Positions 25,875-36,058 are shown, numbered from the stretch's first letter. The stretch: DNA of 64,000 nt from CAYYIS01 sp964470965 (GCA_964470965.1 CAYYIS010000008.1:1-64000), one strand, 5' to 3'. Notes: generated by a model not told the origin, from the letters alone. A program made the numbers and translations.

Positions 25875-28800
25875 ATGACATGGTCCCGCTCATTAAAGGG
25901 CATGGTCTTGCAGACCCCATCTTCTTTTACGTCACCGGGGGACGCCTGGGCTGAGATCCGGCAACGGCTACAGACCTTAAGGCTTCGAGATCGCAACATA
26001 TCGGCAACCCAGGGATTCCTGATCCTTGGTGCCGTTATTTGTGTAATTGCCTTGTTTCTGGGCGCTGCGGAAGCCGTCTTTCGATTTACACCTCCCTACC
26101 GATTTATCCTTGTGCTTACATCTCTGGGTGGAGTCCTGGCTTTAACAGTCTGGCGATGTATCTTTCCGTTTTTATACACGTTGAGTGATGATTCGCTTGG
26201 TCGTCGTGTCGATCGCCATTTCCCAGATCTACATGACCGAGTTACCATGACGCTTCAATTATGGCGACAGAAGGCTGTACAGCTCCCCGGCCAATCTTCC
26301 GGACTGCTCAACGCTGCAATAATTGCCAGTGCCGAAGCTACGAAAACCGTGGATTTTTGCGAAGCTGACGCCCGGCATCGGATTCCTCAGGCAGGGAAAA
26401 TATTCGGTTTTGCGGCGGCCGGATTTCTGGTCGCATTCACCTTGTTTTTCGTCTCTTTATCTTCCGCGTTCGAACGTCTTTCTAACCCTTTAACGGACTA
26501 CCCCGTCCCTCAGTTGACATTCGTCACCCTGAAACCAGGTAATATAGAAATTCCCATGGGGGGGGCGGTGGCTATCACGGCCTCGGTGACCGGAGAGATC
26601 CCCGATGAAGCCACGCTGCATTTAATAGGGTCGGATCAACCAGATCGTACGGTCACTTTACCGAGAACAACGAAAACCTCATTCTCACACACCATCAGGG
26701 ATCTCAACCACAGCGTGTCCTACATGGTGGAGGTCGGCGACGCCGTGAGTCCCCGTTTCACGATAAACGTAGTCGATCGCCCAACTGTTTCTACTCTGAA
26801 TCTGACTTACGATTATCCAGAATATACCCGTCTTGCACCCAGGACTACTGCGGACGGATCAGGGGATATCGTAACCCTGAAAGGTACAAAAGTAACGGTC
26901 TCCATTGGAGCCAGCCAATCTCTGACCGAGGCCCAGCTGTTCATGACGGGTACAAAGCGGGAACAGGAGATGACGGTGACGGACCGTAAAGGAAAAGGTA
27001 CTCTCTTAATCAGCCAAAACGATCAGTACCAGATATTAGTCCGGAACGAGAGCGGCCGCAATAACGAAACACCGCCCCTGTATCAGATTACCGCACTTTC
27101 GGACCGGCTGCCGGATGTTCGGATCATCTCGCCCGGCCAGAATACGGACCTGACAGAAAACATGATGGTGCCGCTCGTAATCTCGGCTTCTGACGATTTC
27201 GGCTTTTCCAATATGAATTTGGTCTATCAAAAAGTTACCGGCCAGGAGCAGATAAAAAAATACATCCCCGTGGATCGCCAGGTAACCACCTTCACGGTGC
27301 CCTTTGTATGGGACCTCCTGGATATGGGCCTGTTCCCGGAGGATGTGGTTTCCTATTTTATCGAAGTATTCGACAACGATACCATCTCCGGACCGAAACG
27401 AGCCGTGAGCCAGACGTTTACGGTGAGGTTCCCATCCATAGCGGAAATCTACGAAAACCTCGATGCACAGCAGGAACAGCAGGTGGCCGAAATCGGGGAG
27501 ATGCTTAAGGACCAGGAAGAGGCGCAGGAAAAACTTCAGAAGCTAAACCGAGAGCTGGAACATGCCGCATCACCTGACGAAAAGAATGAATTGACCTGGG
27601 AGCAAAAAAAAGAAATCGAATCGTTGGTGGCAGATCAAGAGAAGATGGCGGATAACGTTCTGCAGGCCGCGGAAGAGATGGCGAAGGCGATGCAGCAGCT
27701 TGAACAGCAGGATATGATGAATGTGGAGCTGATAGAGAAGATGAATCAGCTTCGCAAACTGTTCCAGGAGATTTCGTCACCTGAACTTATGCAGGCACTC
27801 GAGGACATAAAACAGTCGATGCAGAACATGGACCAGGACCAACTTGCGGGGGCGATGGAGGATTTTGAAAAGGAACAGGAGGATTTCAAGAAACGCCTTG
27901 AACGGAGTCTGTCTATCCTGAAACGTATGCAGGCGGAACAGAAGATGGAATCTGCCGTCAAGAAGGCTGAGGAATTGGTGGAACGCCAGGAAGAACTTCA
28001 ATACGCCACACAGAACGACTCAGAGAACCCGTCACAGCAGACCAGAGAAAGTCTGTCCGGAAAGCAGGAGGAACTAAGACAGGATACGGAGGACATGCGG
28101 CAGGGCCTGGAAGAGCTGGCCCGGTCCATGGAAGAAATACAGGGCAATATGCCGTCCGAAGAGGTACAGCAGGCAGCGCAGTCCATGGAACAGCAAGGTA
28201 TAGAACAGCAGATGAGCCAGATATCTCGACAACTGGCTTCCGGCCAAATGCAACAGGCGCAGCGAGGGCAACAGCAGACAGGCGAGCAGCTGTCCCACAT
28301 GTCTCAGCAGCTTAAGGATGCCCAGTCTCAAATGCAGCAGGAGCAGCAACAGCAGATTGCAGCCGAGATGCGTCAAGCCATGGCCAACCTCGTAGAGCTG
28401 TCCCAGGGCCAGGAGTCAATTCAGTCTCGAACAACCCGGGCTAACGGACCTGCATCACGGCTTCGGGACATCCAGGAGGATCAGAGAAGCCTGCTCAACG
28501 GGACAGCCCTGGTAGCGGATGCGCTGGTAAACACGGCACAAAAAACGTTTTTCGTGTCGCCTCAGGTCGGACACGCCCTTGGTGAGAGTCTGAACCGCAT
28601 GCAGGATGCAAGTCGAGGTCTTTCAGACCGAAACCGAAACGAGGCGGCGCAGCAGCAGACGGATGCCATGGAGGCCCTGAACCAGACGGTGCTGGCATTA
28701 CAACAGGCTATGAACGATATGAATGCGTCCGGGGCTTCGTCCGGGCTTATGGAGATGCTGCAGCAGTTGCAGAATATGTCGCAGCAACAATCCGGCTTGA

Positions 28801-29321
28801 ACGATGAATTAAGCCAGATGATGCAACAGCAGGGCGAAGGACAACCCGGCCAGCAGCAGATGTCAATGGAAGAACGCGCCCGGGTGGCACGCCTGGCACA
28901 GGAACAGGAACACATTCGCAAGAGCCTGGAGCAGATGCAGAGAGAACAGCGGCAGCAGGCGGACGTCCTGGGGCGGCTCAGCGAGATTGAACGGGAAATG
29001 AAGGAATCCGTGCGCCAGTTGCAGCAGCAGCAGATGGATCCCAATTTGATAGAGCGGCAACAGCGAATTCTGTCACGACTGCTTGATGCATCCCGGTCCA
29101 TGCGTGAACGGGATTACAAGGATGCGCGAAAAGCAACTGCAGGTGAAAACCTTGCCAGCCGGCCGTCTCCTGCAGAATTACCACCGGGGTTATTTGATTT
29201 CACGCAGCCAGTTCGTCAAGACCTGCTTCGCAGCATGCGCGGGGGTACGTATCCGAGTGAGTATGAGGAATTGATACGCGCCTATTTCCGTGCCCTGTCT
29301 GAAGAACCACGAGAAAATTAG
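25875..29321 (+). CDS. DUF4175-type membrane protein with long Gln-rich coiled coil
   Basis: A 1148-residue protein. Hydrophobic segments lie at about residues 48-68 and 76-96, with a third at about 172-192. Residues 200-530 look like beta-sandwich (Ig-like) domains facing the periplasm. From about 540 to 1080 the protein is an unusually Gln-, Met- and Glu-rich coiled coil with repeated Q-Q, M-Q-Q and E-Q-E blocks. The C-terminal 60 residues end with an R-A-Y-F-R-A-L motif. The architecture matches the DUF4175 family known from Bacteroidetes- and Gemmatimonadetes-like bacteria. Function is unproven; a role at the cell envelope is inferred from its place between a processing protease and a secreted TPR protein. 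Confidence 0.75.
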   Translation: MTWSRSLKGMVLQTPSSFTSPGDAWAEIRQRLQTLRLRDRNISATQGFLILGAVICVIALFLGAAEAVFRFTPPYRFILVLTSLGGVLALTVWRCIFPFLYTLSDDSLGRRVDRHFPDLHDRVTMTLQLWRQKAVQLPGQSSGLLNAAIIASAEATKTVDFCEADARHRIPQAGKIFGFAAAGFLVAFTLFFVSLSSAFERLSNPLTDYPVPQLTFVTLKPGNIEIPMGGAVAITASVTGEIPDEATLHLIGSDQPDRTVTLPRTTKTSFSHTIRDLNHSVSYMVEVGDAVSPRFTINVVDRPTVSTLNLTYDYPEYTRLAPRTTADGSGDIVTLKGTKVTVSIGASQSLTEAQLFMTGTKREQEMTVTDRKGKGTLLISQNDQYQILVRNESGRNNETPPLYQITALSDRLPDVRIISPGQNTDLTENMMVPLVISASDDFGFSNMNLVYQKVTGQEQIKKYIPVDRQVTTFTVPFVWDLLDMGLFPEDVVSYFIEVFDNDTISGPKRAVSQTFTVRFPSIAEIYENLDAQQEQQVAEIGEMLKDQEEAQEKLQKLNRELEHAASPDEKNELTWEQKKEIESLVADQEKMADNVLQAAEEMAKAMQQLEQQDMMNVELIEKMNQLRKLFQEISSPELMQALEDIKQSMQNMDQDQLAGAMEDFEKEQEDFKKRLERSLSILKRMQAEQKMESAVKKAEELVERQEELQYATQNDSENPSQQTRESLSGKQEELRQDTEDMRQGLEELARSMEEIQGNMPSEEVQQAAQSMEQQGIEQQMSQISRQLASGQMQQAQRGQQQTGEQLSHMSQQLKDAQSQMQQEQQQQIAAEMRQAMANLVELSQGQESIQSRTTRANGPASRLRDIQEDQRSLLNGTALVADALVNTAQKTFFVSPQVGHALGESLNRMQDASRGLSDRNRNEAAQQQTDAMEALNQTVLALQQAMNDMNASGASSGLMEMLQQLQNMSQQQSGLNDELSQMMQQQGEGQPGQQQMSMEERARVARLAQEQEHIRKSLEQMQREQRQQADVLGRLSEIEREMKESVRQLQQQQMDPNLIERQQRILSRLLDASRSMRERDYKDARKATAGENLASRPSPAELPPGLFDFTQPVRQDLLRSMRGGTYPSEYEELIRAYFRALSEEPREN

Positions 29322-29328
29322 ATACCTT

Positions 29329-31200
29329 ATGGATAACAGGGTTGTACGGTTGTTCATTATACTGTCGTTTGTCCTTCCCCTTCTCCTCAAAGACACGGCA
29401 GCATTTGCTCAAAGATCACCTCGATCAGGATACGGGGCGCCGGGCTTCCAGGAGACGGGTACCGATCCGGAGAGAGATCTTGAACGGGCACGCCAGCTGG
29501 AGCAGCGGGGCCAGTTTGAAGAGGCAATGACTCTGTATGAAAATGTGCTGCGTACGGACCCGGATAACGCACAGTCTCTTAGTGCCCTTCCCCGGTTGTA
29601 TATTCAACTAAGCCGATTCGAATCGGCGATTGCCATTTTGCAGAAGCAGATCGATAAGTCCCCCAGAAATGTCGCCGGCCGCCGTATGCTTGCGGATGTT
29701 TACTTCCGGACGAACCGAGAACCGGATGCAAGGACGCAGTGCCAGGCGATTCTCGATCTGTATCCGAAGAACGAGCCCATGATCGGTGTGGTGGCGACGA
29801 TATACAAGGAGCACGGGTTGTATGAGGATGCCGCGAGGACCTATGAAAACGGCCGGATCGCCATGGGTAAACCGGATGCATACACGAGGGATCTGGCCGA
29901 CCTGTATACTACACTGGTAGATATTCCGAACGCGGTGTTGGAATATGTAAATCTCGTGTCGCGGCAAACTCGGCATTTCGCACTGGTGGACGAACGGTTG
30001 GAAGAGCTGTTCGAGCTCGAAGGAGAGGGGCCTATCCTCGAAGTTCTGGAAAAAGTCTCAATGAGGAAAGACGTGAAAGTGGAAGTGCTCAAACTTCTTG
30101 GCAACTTTTACCTGCGCAGAAGTCGGCCAGCCGATGCCTTGGCACAATATCAGAATGCGGATATACGGAACAAGTCTGACGGGCAACACCTCCTGGAATT
30201 TGCCTCCCTGTGTATCCGAGAGCGGTTTTATGAAGAATCTGTTGCGACCTACATGGACGTGATGAACCGGTCGTTACCAATACCGGTGCTGGCACAGGCT
30301 TCACTCGGCCTGGCGGAAGTCTATCGAACGAAAGGTAGTACAGACTATGCGGCAGCATCCTATCGGCTTGTAACCACCCGTTATCCTAAAACAGCCGAGA
30401 GTGAAGAGGCCCTGTTCCAGATCGCGGAACTGGCGTTGACCCATTACGGCGATCCGTCCGCTGCCCTTGAAACGTATCGTACCCTTCAGGCGGCGTCCCC
30501 GGGTACTGCCCGAAGGATGGACGTGCTGTTCCGTGTCGCGGATTGCCATATCGCTCAAGAGCACATGCATGATGCCGCGATGCAGTATAACATGATCCTC
30601 GATCCTGCCCAATCCGGTCTCACCGGGGATGAAGTCCAGGAACGGGCTAAATTTCGACTGGCGGAACTGGCATTGTGGCAGGGGAACATCGAAGAAGCCA
30701 CCCAGCGGTTCACCGAGGTGGCTACGGCGTTTCCAGCCGGTAAATATGCGAACGATGCACTGGAATGGTCACTCTTGCTGGGTACCTCGATTGAGGCCGG
30801 CGAGGACGCCTTCGCCGCTTATCTCGACGCGGTTCTTCTGGAACGCAGGTTCAAACAGCAGGATGCCTTGGATGCCTATAAACGATTCCTTACCGCCTAT
30901 CCGGATACGCCCATCAGCGATCTCGCGGCGTTCGGAACAGGTGTTATCCTCAACGACCAGGGAAAACAGTTTGAATCTATCGCCGCTTTCCGTGATCTTC
31001 TGGAGCGTTATCCGTCAAGCGGGCACGCTGCAAAAGCGCAACGGCAGATCGCCCAGATTTACGAAGTCCGACTTCAAAATATCCCGCAGGCCATCGCGGA
31101 ATACCAGGCCATTCTGGTGAATTTCCCGGCGAACTTCCACAACGACGCCATCCGTAGAAAAATTCGGAGGCTGACCACCTTACATCCGCCCCGACCGTGA
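29329..31200 (+). CDS. Secreted tetratricopeptide-repeat protein
   Basis: A 623-residue protein. A signal peptide spans residues 1-28, ending near A-A-F-A-Q. Tandem TPR units run through most of the rest; the first clear one reads A-R-Q-L-E-Q-R-G-Q-F-E-E-A near residues 55-67. Others are spaced at about 34-37 residues to the C-terminus, where the last repeats (Y-P-S-S-G-H-A-A-K-A-Q, then I-A-E-Y-Q) resemble the YbgF/BamD type. It likely acts as a periplasmic scaffold. ATG 29329 is 7 bases after the DUF4175 stop, and the gene overlaps mpl by 4 bases, which indicates a tight operon. No enzymatic domain is seen. Confidence 0.85.
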   Translation: MDNRVVRLFIILSFVLPLLLKDTAAFAQRSPRSGYGAPGFQETGTDPERDLERARQLEQRGQFEEAMTLYENVLRTDPDNAQSLSALPRLYIQLSRFESAIAILQKQIDKSPRNVAGRRMLADVYFRTNREPDARTQCQAILDLYPKNEPMIGVVATIYKEHGLYEDAARTYENGRIAMGKPDAYTRDLADLYTTLVDIPNAVLEYVNLVSRQTRHFALVDERLEELFELEGEGPILEVLEKVSMRKDVKVEVLKLLGNFYLRRSRPADALAQYQNADIRNKSDGQHLLEFASLCIRERFYEESVATYMDVMNRSLPIPVLAQASLGLAEVYRTKGSTDYAAASYRLVTTRYPKTAESEEALFQIAELALTHYGDPSAALETYRTLQAASPGTARRMDVLFRVADCHIAQEHMHDAAMQYNMILDPAQSGLTGDEVQERAKFRLAELALWQGNIEEATQRFTEVATAFPAGKYANDALEWSLLLGTSIEAGEDAFAAYLDAVLLERRFKQQDALDAYKRFLTAYPDTPISDLAAFGTGVILNDQGKQFESIAAFRDLLERYPSSGHAAKAQRQIAQIYEVRLQNIPQAIAEYQAILVNFPANFHNDAIRRKIRRLTTLHPPRP

Positions 31201-32609
31201 CTCCCAATCCCCCCCTTAGGATCCACCTTGTCGCTATCTGCGGCACCGCCATGGCGCCGCTCGCCGTGATGCTCAAGGCAATTGGCCATCACATCACGGG
31301 AAGCGATACGGATATCTACCCCCCTATGAGTACTGTCCTGGAAGAACAGGGCATTGCCGTATACCGGGGATTCGATGAAACTCATCTTGACCCTCCGCCA
31401 GATCTCGTAATTGTAGGCAACGCGATTTCCAGGGGGAATCCGGAAGCCGAAGCAGTGCTCGCCAGAAAAATCCGCTACATGTCCCAGGCCGCAGCCCTGA
31501 GGGAGTTTTTTCTATGGGACAAAACCACGATCGTCATTACAGGTACCCACGGTAAAACTACGACCACCACACTGCTGGCATGGGTCCTGCAACAGGCGGG
31601 GTTAGATCCGAGCTACATGATCGGCGGCGTGCCGGTTGGATGGGAATCAGGCGCCAAATTGGGTGCTGGCAGGTATTTTATTCTGGAGGGCGATGAATAC
31701 GACAGCGCATTCTTCGACAAGCGTGCCAAATTCCTCAATTATCTGCCGGACATCGTAATAATCAACAACATCGAGTTCGATCATGCGGACGTTTTTGACA
31801 GCCTCGATGAGATCATACTCGCATTCCAGCGGCTCGTCAACCTGGTGCCTGGGAATGGGCTGCTGATTGGCTCTGCCGACGACGCAATCGTCCGATCACT
31901 GCTACACTCGACACACTGTCCCGTTCAATCTTTCGGACAACAGAACAATGCGCGTTGGCGTGCGAAAGGGGTCGCAGTGTCACCCGCCGGAACGACATTC
32001 GACGTGATTGAAGACGGTGAGTCGCGGGGAGCTGTTACGCTGCCGATGTTCGGGGTCCACAACGTCCAGAACGCCCTGGCAGTGACAGCAGCGGCGGCAG
32101 AGGCTGGCGTGCCCTGGGAACGTATTGTTGCAGGATTGAAGTCCTTCCCCGGCGTGAAACGCCGTATGGAAATCCGCGGTGTGGTCGGCGGCATCACGGT
32201 TTACGATGACTTCGCACATCATCCCACTGCAGTAAGAATGACGCTGCAATCCTTACGGGCGGCCTATCCCGATGCGGGGATCTGGGCGGTCTTCGAACCG
32301 CGCACTGCTACAACGATCCGTAAAGTTTTTCAAACGGCTTATGAAGAGGCGTTCGATGCGGCGGACCATGTGATACTGGCACCGATATTCAATCCCCAGA
32401 AAGCACCCGAGGGCAACCGGTTCTCTTTGGAGAATCTGGTGAATGGTCTAACCAAGCGTGGCCAGGATACATTGGCGCTCGCAGATGTGGAAACCATTGT
32501 TTCATACCTGCGGGACCACACCCGACCGGGAGACCATGTGGTTTTCATGAGCAATGGTGGCTTCGGCGGCATACATGACAAGATGCTGGTCGCTTTAAAG
32601 CGGGGTTGA
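31197..32609 (+). CDS. mpl: UDP-N-acetylmuramate:L-alanyl-gamma-D-glutamyl-meso-diaminopimelate ligase
   Basis: A 470-residue Mur-ligase-fold enzyme. Mpl joins recycled murein tripeptide to UDP-MurNAc using ATP in the cytoplasm. The N-terminal Rossmann-like domain has the Mpl/MurC-type I-C-G-T-A-M near residue 14. The ATP-binding P-loop (G-T-H-G-K-T) is at 116-121, E-G-D-E-Y-D-S near 166, and N-N-I-E-F-D-H-A-D near 190, which favours Mpl over MurC. The late D-D-F-A-H-H-P-T motif is present near 340. The start is GTG 31197, in a GTGA overlap with the TPR gene. The enzyme implies diaminopimelate-type peptidoglycan that is recycled. Confidence 0.92.
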   Translation: MTPNPPLRIHLVAICGTAMAPLAVMLKAIGHHITGSDTDIYPPMSTVLEEQGIAVYRGFDETHLDPPPDLVIVGNAISRGNPEAEAVLARKIRYMSQAAALREFFLWDKTTIVITGTHGKTTTTTLLAWVLQQAGLDPSYMIGGVPVGWESGAKLGAGRYFILEGDEYDSAFFDKRAKFLNYLPDIVIINNIEFDHADVFDSLDEIILAFQRLVNLVPGNGLLIGSADDAIVRSLLHSTHCPVQSFGQQNNARWRAKGVAVSPAGTTFDVIEDGESRGAVTLPMFGVHNVQNALAVTAAAAEAGVPWERIVAGLKSFPGVKRRMEIRGVVGGITVYDDFAHHPTAVRMTLQSLRAAYPDAGIWAVFEPRTATTIRKVFQTAYEEAFDAADHVILAPIFNPQKAPEGNRFSLENLVNGLTKRGQDTLALADVETIVSYLRDHTRPGDHVVFMSNGGFGGIHDKMLVALKRG

Positions 32610-32616
32610 CCTTAAG

Positions 32617-33219
32617 ATGTTGGATGAAGACGCGGTGATGGGGATCGACCTGGCAGGTGTAGAAACGAATCCGACAGGCGTTTGTGTCCTTCGGGGAAAC
32701 GAGGTGGAGACGTGCCACCTTCTTACCGATACGGAAATCCTGAGATTCGCTGATGAGATCCGACCGTTCCTGATCGGCATCGATGCCCCCCTCAGTCTTC
32801 CCCGGGGCCGTCGATCCATCCATGACCGAACCGATAACCACCTGCGGGACTGTGACCGTGAGTTAACACGGCACGGAATTCGCTATTTCCCCGTCACACT
32901 CGGTCCGATGCGTAAGCTGACAGAACGCGGCCTACTGTTGAAAAAACACCTGCTTGAACTAGAAATCGACTCGTTTGAAATATATCCGGGCGGAGCCCAG
33001 GATATATTTGGCATTCCCAGAAAGCAAAAAGGCCTCGATTTACTGCGTGCCGGCCTTGAAGGCCTGGGCATCAAAGGGCTTCATGCCGAAATGTCCGACC
33101 ATGAGTTGGACGCGGTGACCGGTGCGTTCGTAATCCAGGCCTATGTTAACGATAAAGCCCGCGGGTGGGGTGATCCCGATGAAGGTGTGATCGTGATGCC
33201 TGATGTGAACCCGATGTAA
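32617..33219 (+). CDS. DUF429-family protein
   Basis: A 200-residue protein resembling the DUF429 family, which has an RNase H-like fold and is suggested to include nucleases. Visible markers are the first strand G-I-D-L-A-G near residue 9, the second strand acid in I-G-I-D-A-P-L-S near 54, and a late acidic helix (D-H-E-L-D-A-V-T-G-A) near 160. Their spacing fits an RNase H-type metal site, although no activity is established. It lies 7 bases after mpl, last gene of the operon. It converges with the GNAT gene 6 bases away on the other strand. Confidence 0.72.
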   Translation: MLDEDAVMGIDLAGVETNPTGVCVLRGNEVETCHLLTDTEILRFADEIRPFLIGIDAPLSLPRGRRSIHDRTDNHLRDCDRELTRHGIRYFPVTLGPMRKLTERGLLLKKHLLELEIDSFEIYPGGAQDIFGIPRKQKGLDLLRAGLEGLGIKGLHAEMSDHELDAVTGAFVIQAYVNDKARGWGDPDEGVIVMPDVNPM

Positions 33220-33225
33220 CGTCAA

Positions 33226-34209
33226 TCAGGGACCTCTGTCGTAAATCTCAACATCTACCGGCCTACCTTCATATTCAAACTGGTTCTGGAAGGTAGCTTC
33301 GTGTTCGAATCCTTCCCCAAGTAGCGCGCCGGTTTTCCAATCTGTGTCGTTTTCAGTGAAGGACTGGATTTTTCTGTTCTCCGGCAACGGCAAGGATTGG
33401 AGAAGCGCAGGAGCGTGGGAGGTATACTCTGGATGCAGATAAAGGTCAAGCAGCAGTGTCTGTTCCGTCCAACGTCTATCCGGCTGGATCATAACGTAGC
33501 CCACGATGGCACCGGTGGTAGACTTAAGTATTCGCGCATCCCGGTTGGGATCCTCTTCAATCCCCTTCAGGAAGGTAAGAAACCCGCCTTCGAAGTTCTT
33601 CTGGCCAAACAGTTCAAACGCGATACTCCTTAAATAAGGCGCGCCGCCCTGCGCGCATAGCACATTCATGGTCGGCCAATCTTTCCAGGTCGGTTTCACG
33701 ATTTTCACTTCGGCTGAGTTAAAGTAGTCTGTTTCAAACGTGTCCGATGCCTGGTAGTACATGAAACCAGAGTCCGGTGAGATGCTTCTGAATCCGAAAT
33801 CGTGGTAAATCCAGTAGGGGTGAGATTGGAACCACGTGCCCAATGTCAGGTAACGGCCGTTTCGCATTCCGAAATCCGTCATCTGCTCAGTCATCACAAG
33901 CCGGCAGGCGCTCTTTCGGCGTTGTTCAGGCCTTGTGTACACGTGGCCCAGAATGCCGATACCATCGTACTCCACCGTCATAATGTTGCATATGGGTGTT
34001 TCGTCCAGCAAACCCAGGTAGAATCGTGTTTCCAAATCGGCGATACGACCCGGTTCGAACGCACACTCGAAATGCCATTGGAAGTTCCCAGGTTTGTGCC
34101 CCAGAAACGGCACCACGCGCGACCGGAATGATGCCTCCGGTGTCAGAACAACACCGATCTCGAGCGGTTCTCCTGTGGTCAGCCGAGTTGATTTTAGCGG
34201 TGTGTACAT
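33226..34209 (-). CDS. GNAT-family N-acetyltransferase with two GNAT halves
   Basis: A 327-residue protein. The first GNAT domain (about residues 10-160) has the acetyl-CoA loop in R-P-E-Q-R-R-K-S-A near 98, preceded by the strand I-G-I-L-G-H-V-Y. A second, degenerate GNAT-like half follows (about 180-320), with a matching strand L-L-D-L-Y-L-H-P but no clear Q/R-x-x-G-x-G/A loop. Double-GNAT proteins of this kind often have one active half. The acceptor is unknown. The gene is isolated, convergent with the DUF429 gene. Confidence 0.68.
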   Translation of the reverse strand: MYTPLKSTRLTTGEPLEIGVVLTPEASFRSRVVPFLGHKPGNFQWHFECAFEPGRIADLETRFYLGLLDETPICNIMTVEYDGIGILGHVYTRPEQRRKSACRLVMTEQMTDFGMRNGRYLTLGTWFQSHPYWIYHDFGFRSISPDSGFMYYQASDTFETDYFNSAEVKIVKPTWKDWPTMNVLCAQGGAPYLRSIAFELFGQKNFEGGFLTFLKGIEEDPNRDARILKSTTGAIVGYVMIQPDRRWTEQTLLLDLYLHPEYTSHAPALLQSLPLPENRKIQSFTENDTDWKTGALLGEGFEHEATFQNQFEYEGRPVDVEIYDRGP

Positions 34210-34625
34210 CAGTATCCTTCCTGGTTAATCCCTGTCTCCTGAAACGTTTCCGGAACATGCCGGACGACGGATACCATACATGGTTTCAACCTTTCTGGAA
34301 ACCGGTACCCGCCACGGCTCACGACGTCATTTTCCAAACAGAAGGCCCGGTGAAGATACGACCTTGCATAGAAGTACGACCTTGTCCGCGATCCAGTCGC
34401 CAAACATGATCATACGGGTACTCCGGGGGTGGACTCATTAGGACACCGGGCAGCCCCACAGGCATTCCTGATGTCTTCCAGACAGAAATAATTGCGCCCT
34501 GCGGGTGTCCGGAGTATTATAGATATCCTTTATCTTACATAAACGCACCTATTATATGGAGTACAAGAACGCGCGCAAACAGTTATTTCTTACCTTGAAC
34601 AGGCGAAACAGGAGGACTGTTACCG
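34210..34625 (+). other. Intergenic stretch between divergent genes
   Basis: This lies between the minus-strand GNAT gene and the plus-strand amidase. An A+T-rich block (34520-34560) may hold an amidase promoter, but no convincing box pair was found. The amidase start at 34626 is preceded by AGGAGG. A short open frame in 34240-34400 has no recognisable product. Confidence 0.4.
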
Positions 34626-36047
34626 ATGGAGCAAACAGGCATCTGTTTTTCGACCGCGGTGAATCTGGTCGACCTCATCCGGAAAAGGGAGATCTCGGTC
34701 CGGGACGTCGTAGAGGCTCATCTGGCCCAGATAGAACAGGTAAATCCCAAAGTCAATGCCATCGTGACACTGGTGGTGGAGCAGGCCATGGAAGAAGCCG
34801 ACCGTGCGGACAGGGCCCTGGCCGCCGGTGAGACGACTGGGCCGTTGTTCGGCCTGCCTATAGCCCACAAGGACCTGGTGGAAACCAAAGGAATAAGGAC
34901 AACCTGGGGATCCCCAATCCATAAAGATTCCGTGCCGGATTTCGACGCTTTGATAGTCGAACGACTGAAGAATGCAGGCGCGATAACTATCGGGAAAACC
35001 AATGTACCCGAATTCGGAGCCGGGTCGCAGACGTTCAATCCGGTGTTCGGTGAGACATTGAATCCGTATGACACATCCAAGACTTGCGGAGGCAGCAGTG
35101 GCGGTGCAGCAGTGGCACTGGCCTGCGGAATGCAGCCGATCGCGGACGGCAGTGATATGGGAGGTTCGCTTCGTAATCCAGCCAACTTCTGCAACGTGGT
35201 CGGCATTCGTACATCGCCCGGCCGCGTACCAAAGTGGCCCGTAGGCAACGCGTGGTCACCCTTCAGCGTGCAGGGACCCATGGCCCGTACGGTTCAGGAT
35301 ACCGCGCTGATGCTCAGCGCCATTGCCGGTCCGGATCCCAGATCGCCCATCTCGATCGTGGAACCTGGCAGTATTTTCAGACAGCCCCTTGACCGTGATT
35401 TCAACGGTGTCCGCGTTGCCTGGAGCAAGGATTTCGGAACGTTGCCGGTCGATCAGCGCGTAACGGATGTTCTCGAATCACAACGTCATGTATTCGGGGA
35501 CCTGGGCTGTATCGTGGAGGAAGGAGAACCGGATTTCACAGGCGCTGATGATGCCTTCAAGGTGCTTCGAGCCGCTTCTTTTGCACAATCCTATGAGGAA
35601 CTGCTCAAAACACACAGGGACCTTATAAAAGACACTGTAATCTGGAACACAGAAGCAGGCCTGGCACTTAAAGGGTCCGATCTGGCGCGGGCGGAATCCG
35701 AACGGACAGAGCTATACCACAGGGTCCGAAGGTTTATGGAATCCTACGAGTTCATGATATATCCGGTTAGCCAGGTGCCGCCTTTTGATGTGACAACGCC
35801 GTACATCACAGAGATAAATGGTGTCGAAATGGACACCTATATCGACTGGATGAGTTCGGCATATTTCATAAGCGTCACAGGCTTACCAGCTATCTCCGTG
35901 CCGTGTGGCTTCACTTCGAAAGGCTTACCGGTGGGAATTCAGATCGTGGGACGTCATCAGGATGATTTCGGCGTACTCCAGATGGCCCATGCCTTCGAGG
36001 AGGCGACCGGTGTTTGGAAACGGCGTCCCAATGTTGTCGGCGCATAA
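34626..36047 (+). CDS. Amidase (amidase-signature family)
   Basis: A 473-residue amidase of the amidase-signature family, which hydrolyses amide bonds through a Ser-cisSer-Lys triad. Lys82 is in I-A-H-K-D-L. The cis-Ser is in the G-G-S-S-G-G loop (Ser157/158) and the nucleophile is Ser181 in G-S-D-M-G-G-S. The last motif is usually G-T-D-T-G-G-S, so Ser and Met replace two Thr residues, but the nucleophile and glycines are kept. Length is normal for the family. The substrate cannot be inferred. ATG 34626 follows AGGAGG. A PhyH dioxygenase gene starts 11 bases after the stop. Confidence 0.92.
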   Translation: MEQTGICFSTAVNLVDLIRKREISVRDVVEAHLAQIEQVNPKVNAIVTLVVEQAMEEADRADRALAAGETTGPLFGLPIAHKDLVETKGIRTTWGSPIHKDSVPDFDALIVERLKNAGAITIGKTNVPEFGAGSQTFNPVFGETLNPYDTSKTCGGSSGGAAVALACGMQPIADGSDMGGSLRNPANFCNVVGIRTSPGRVPKWPVGNAWSPFSVQGPMARTVQDTALMLSAIAGPDPRSPISIVEPGSIFRQPLDRDFNGVRVAWSKDFGTLPVDQRVTDVLESQRHVFGDLGCIVEEGEPDFTGADDAFKVLRAASFAQSYEELLKTHRDLIKDTVIWNTEAGLALKGSDLARAESERTELYHRVRRFMESYEFMIYPVSQVPPFDVTTPYITEINGVEMDTYIDWMSSAYFISVTGLPAISVPCGFTSKGLPVGIQIVGRHQDDFGVLQMAHAFEEATGVWKRRPNVVGA

Positions 36048-36058
36048 GGATGTTTCCT

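Noticed and set aside
28141..29000. Dense CAGCAG-type repeats as a possible tandem-repeat or CRISPR-like array
   Set aside because: There is no fixed repeat unit or spacer pattern; the pattern follows from Gln and Met codons of one long coiled coil.
27505..29101. Several long minus-strand frames rich in Cys, Ser and Leu
   Set aside because: They are the antisense of the Gln-rich coiled coil of the DUF4175 protein and arise from its repetitive codons.
33301..33330. A tRNA-like T-arm sequence (GTTCGAATCC)
   Set aside because: It lies inside the GNAT coding sequence and no matching acceptor, D or anticodon stems were found around it.
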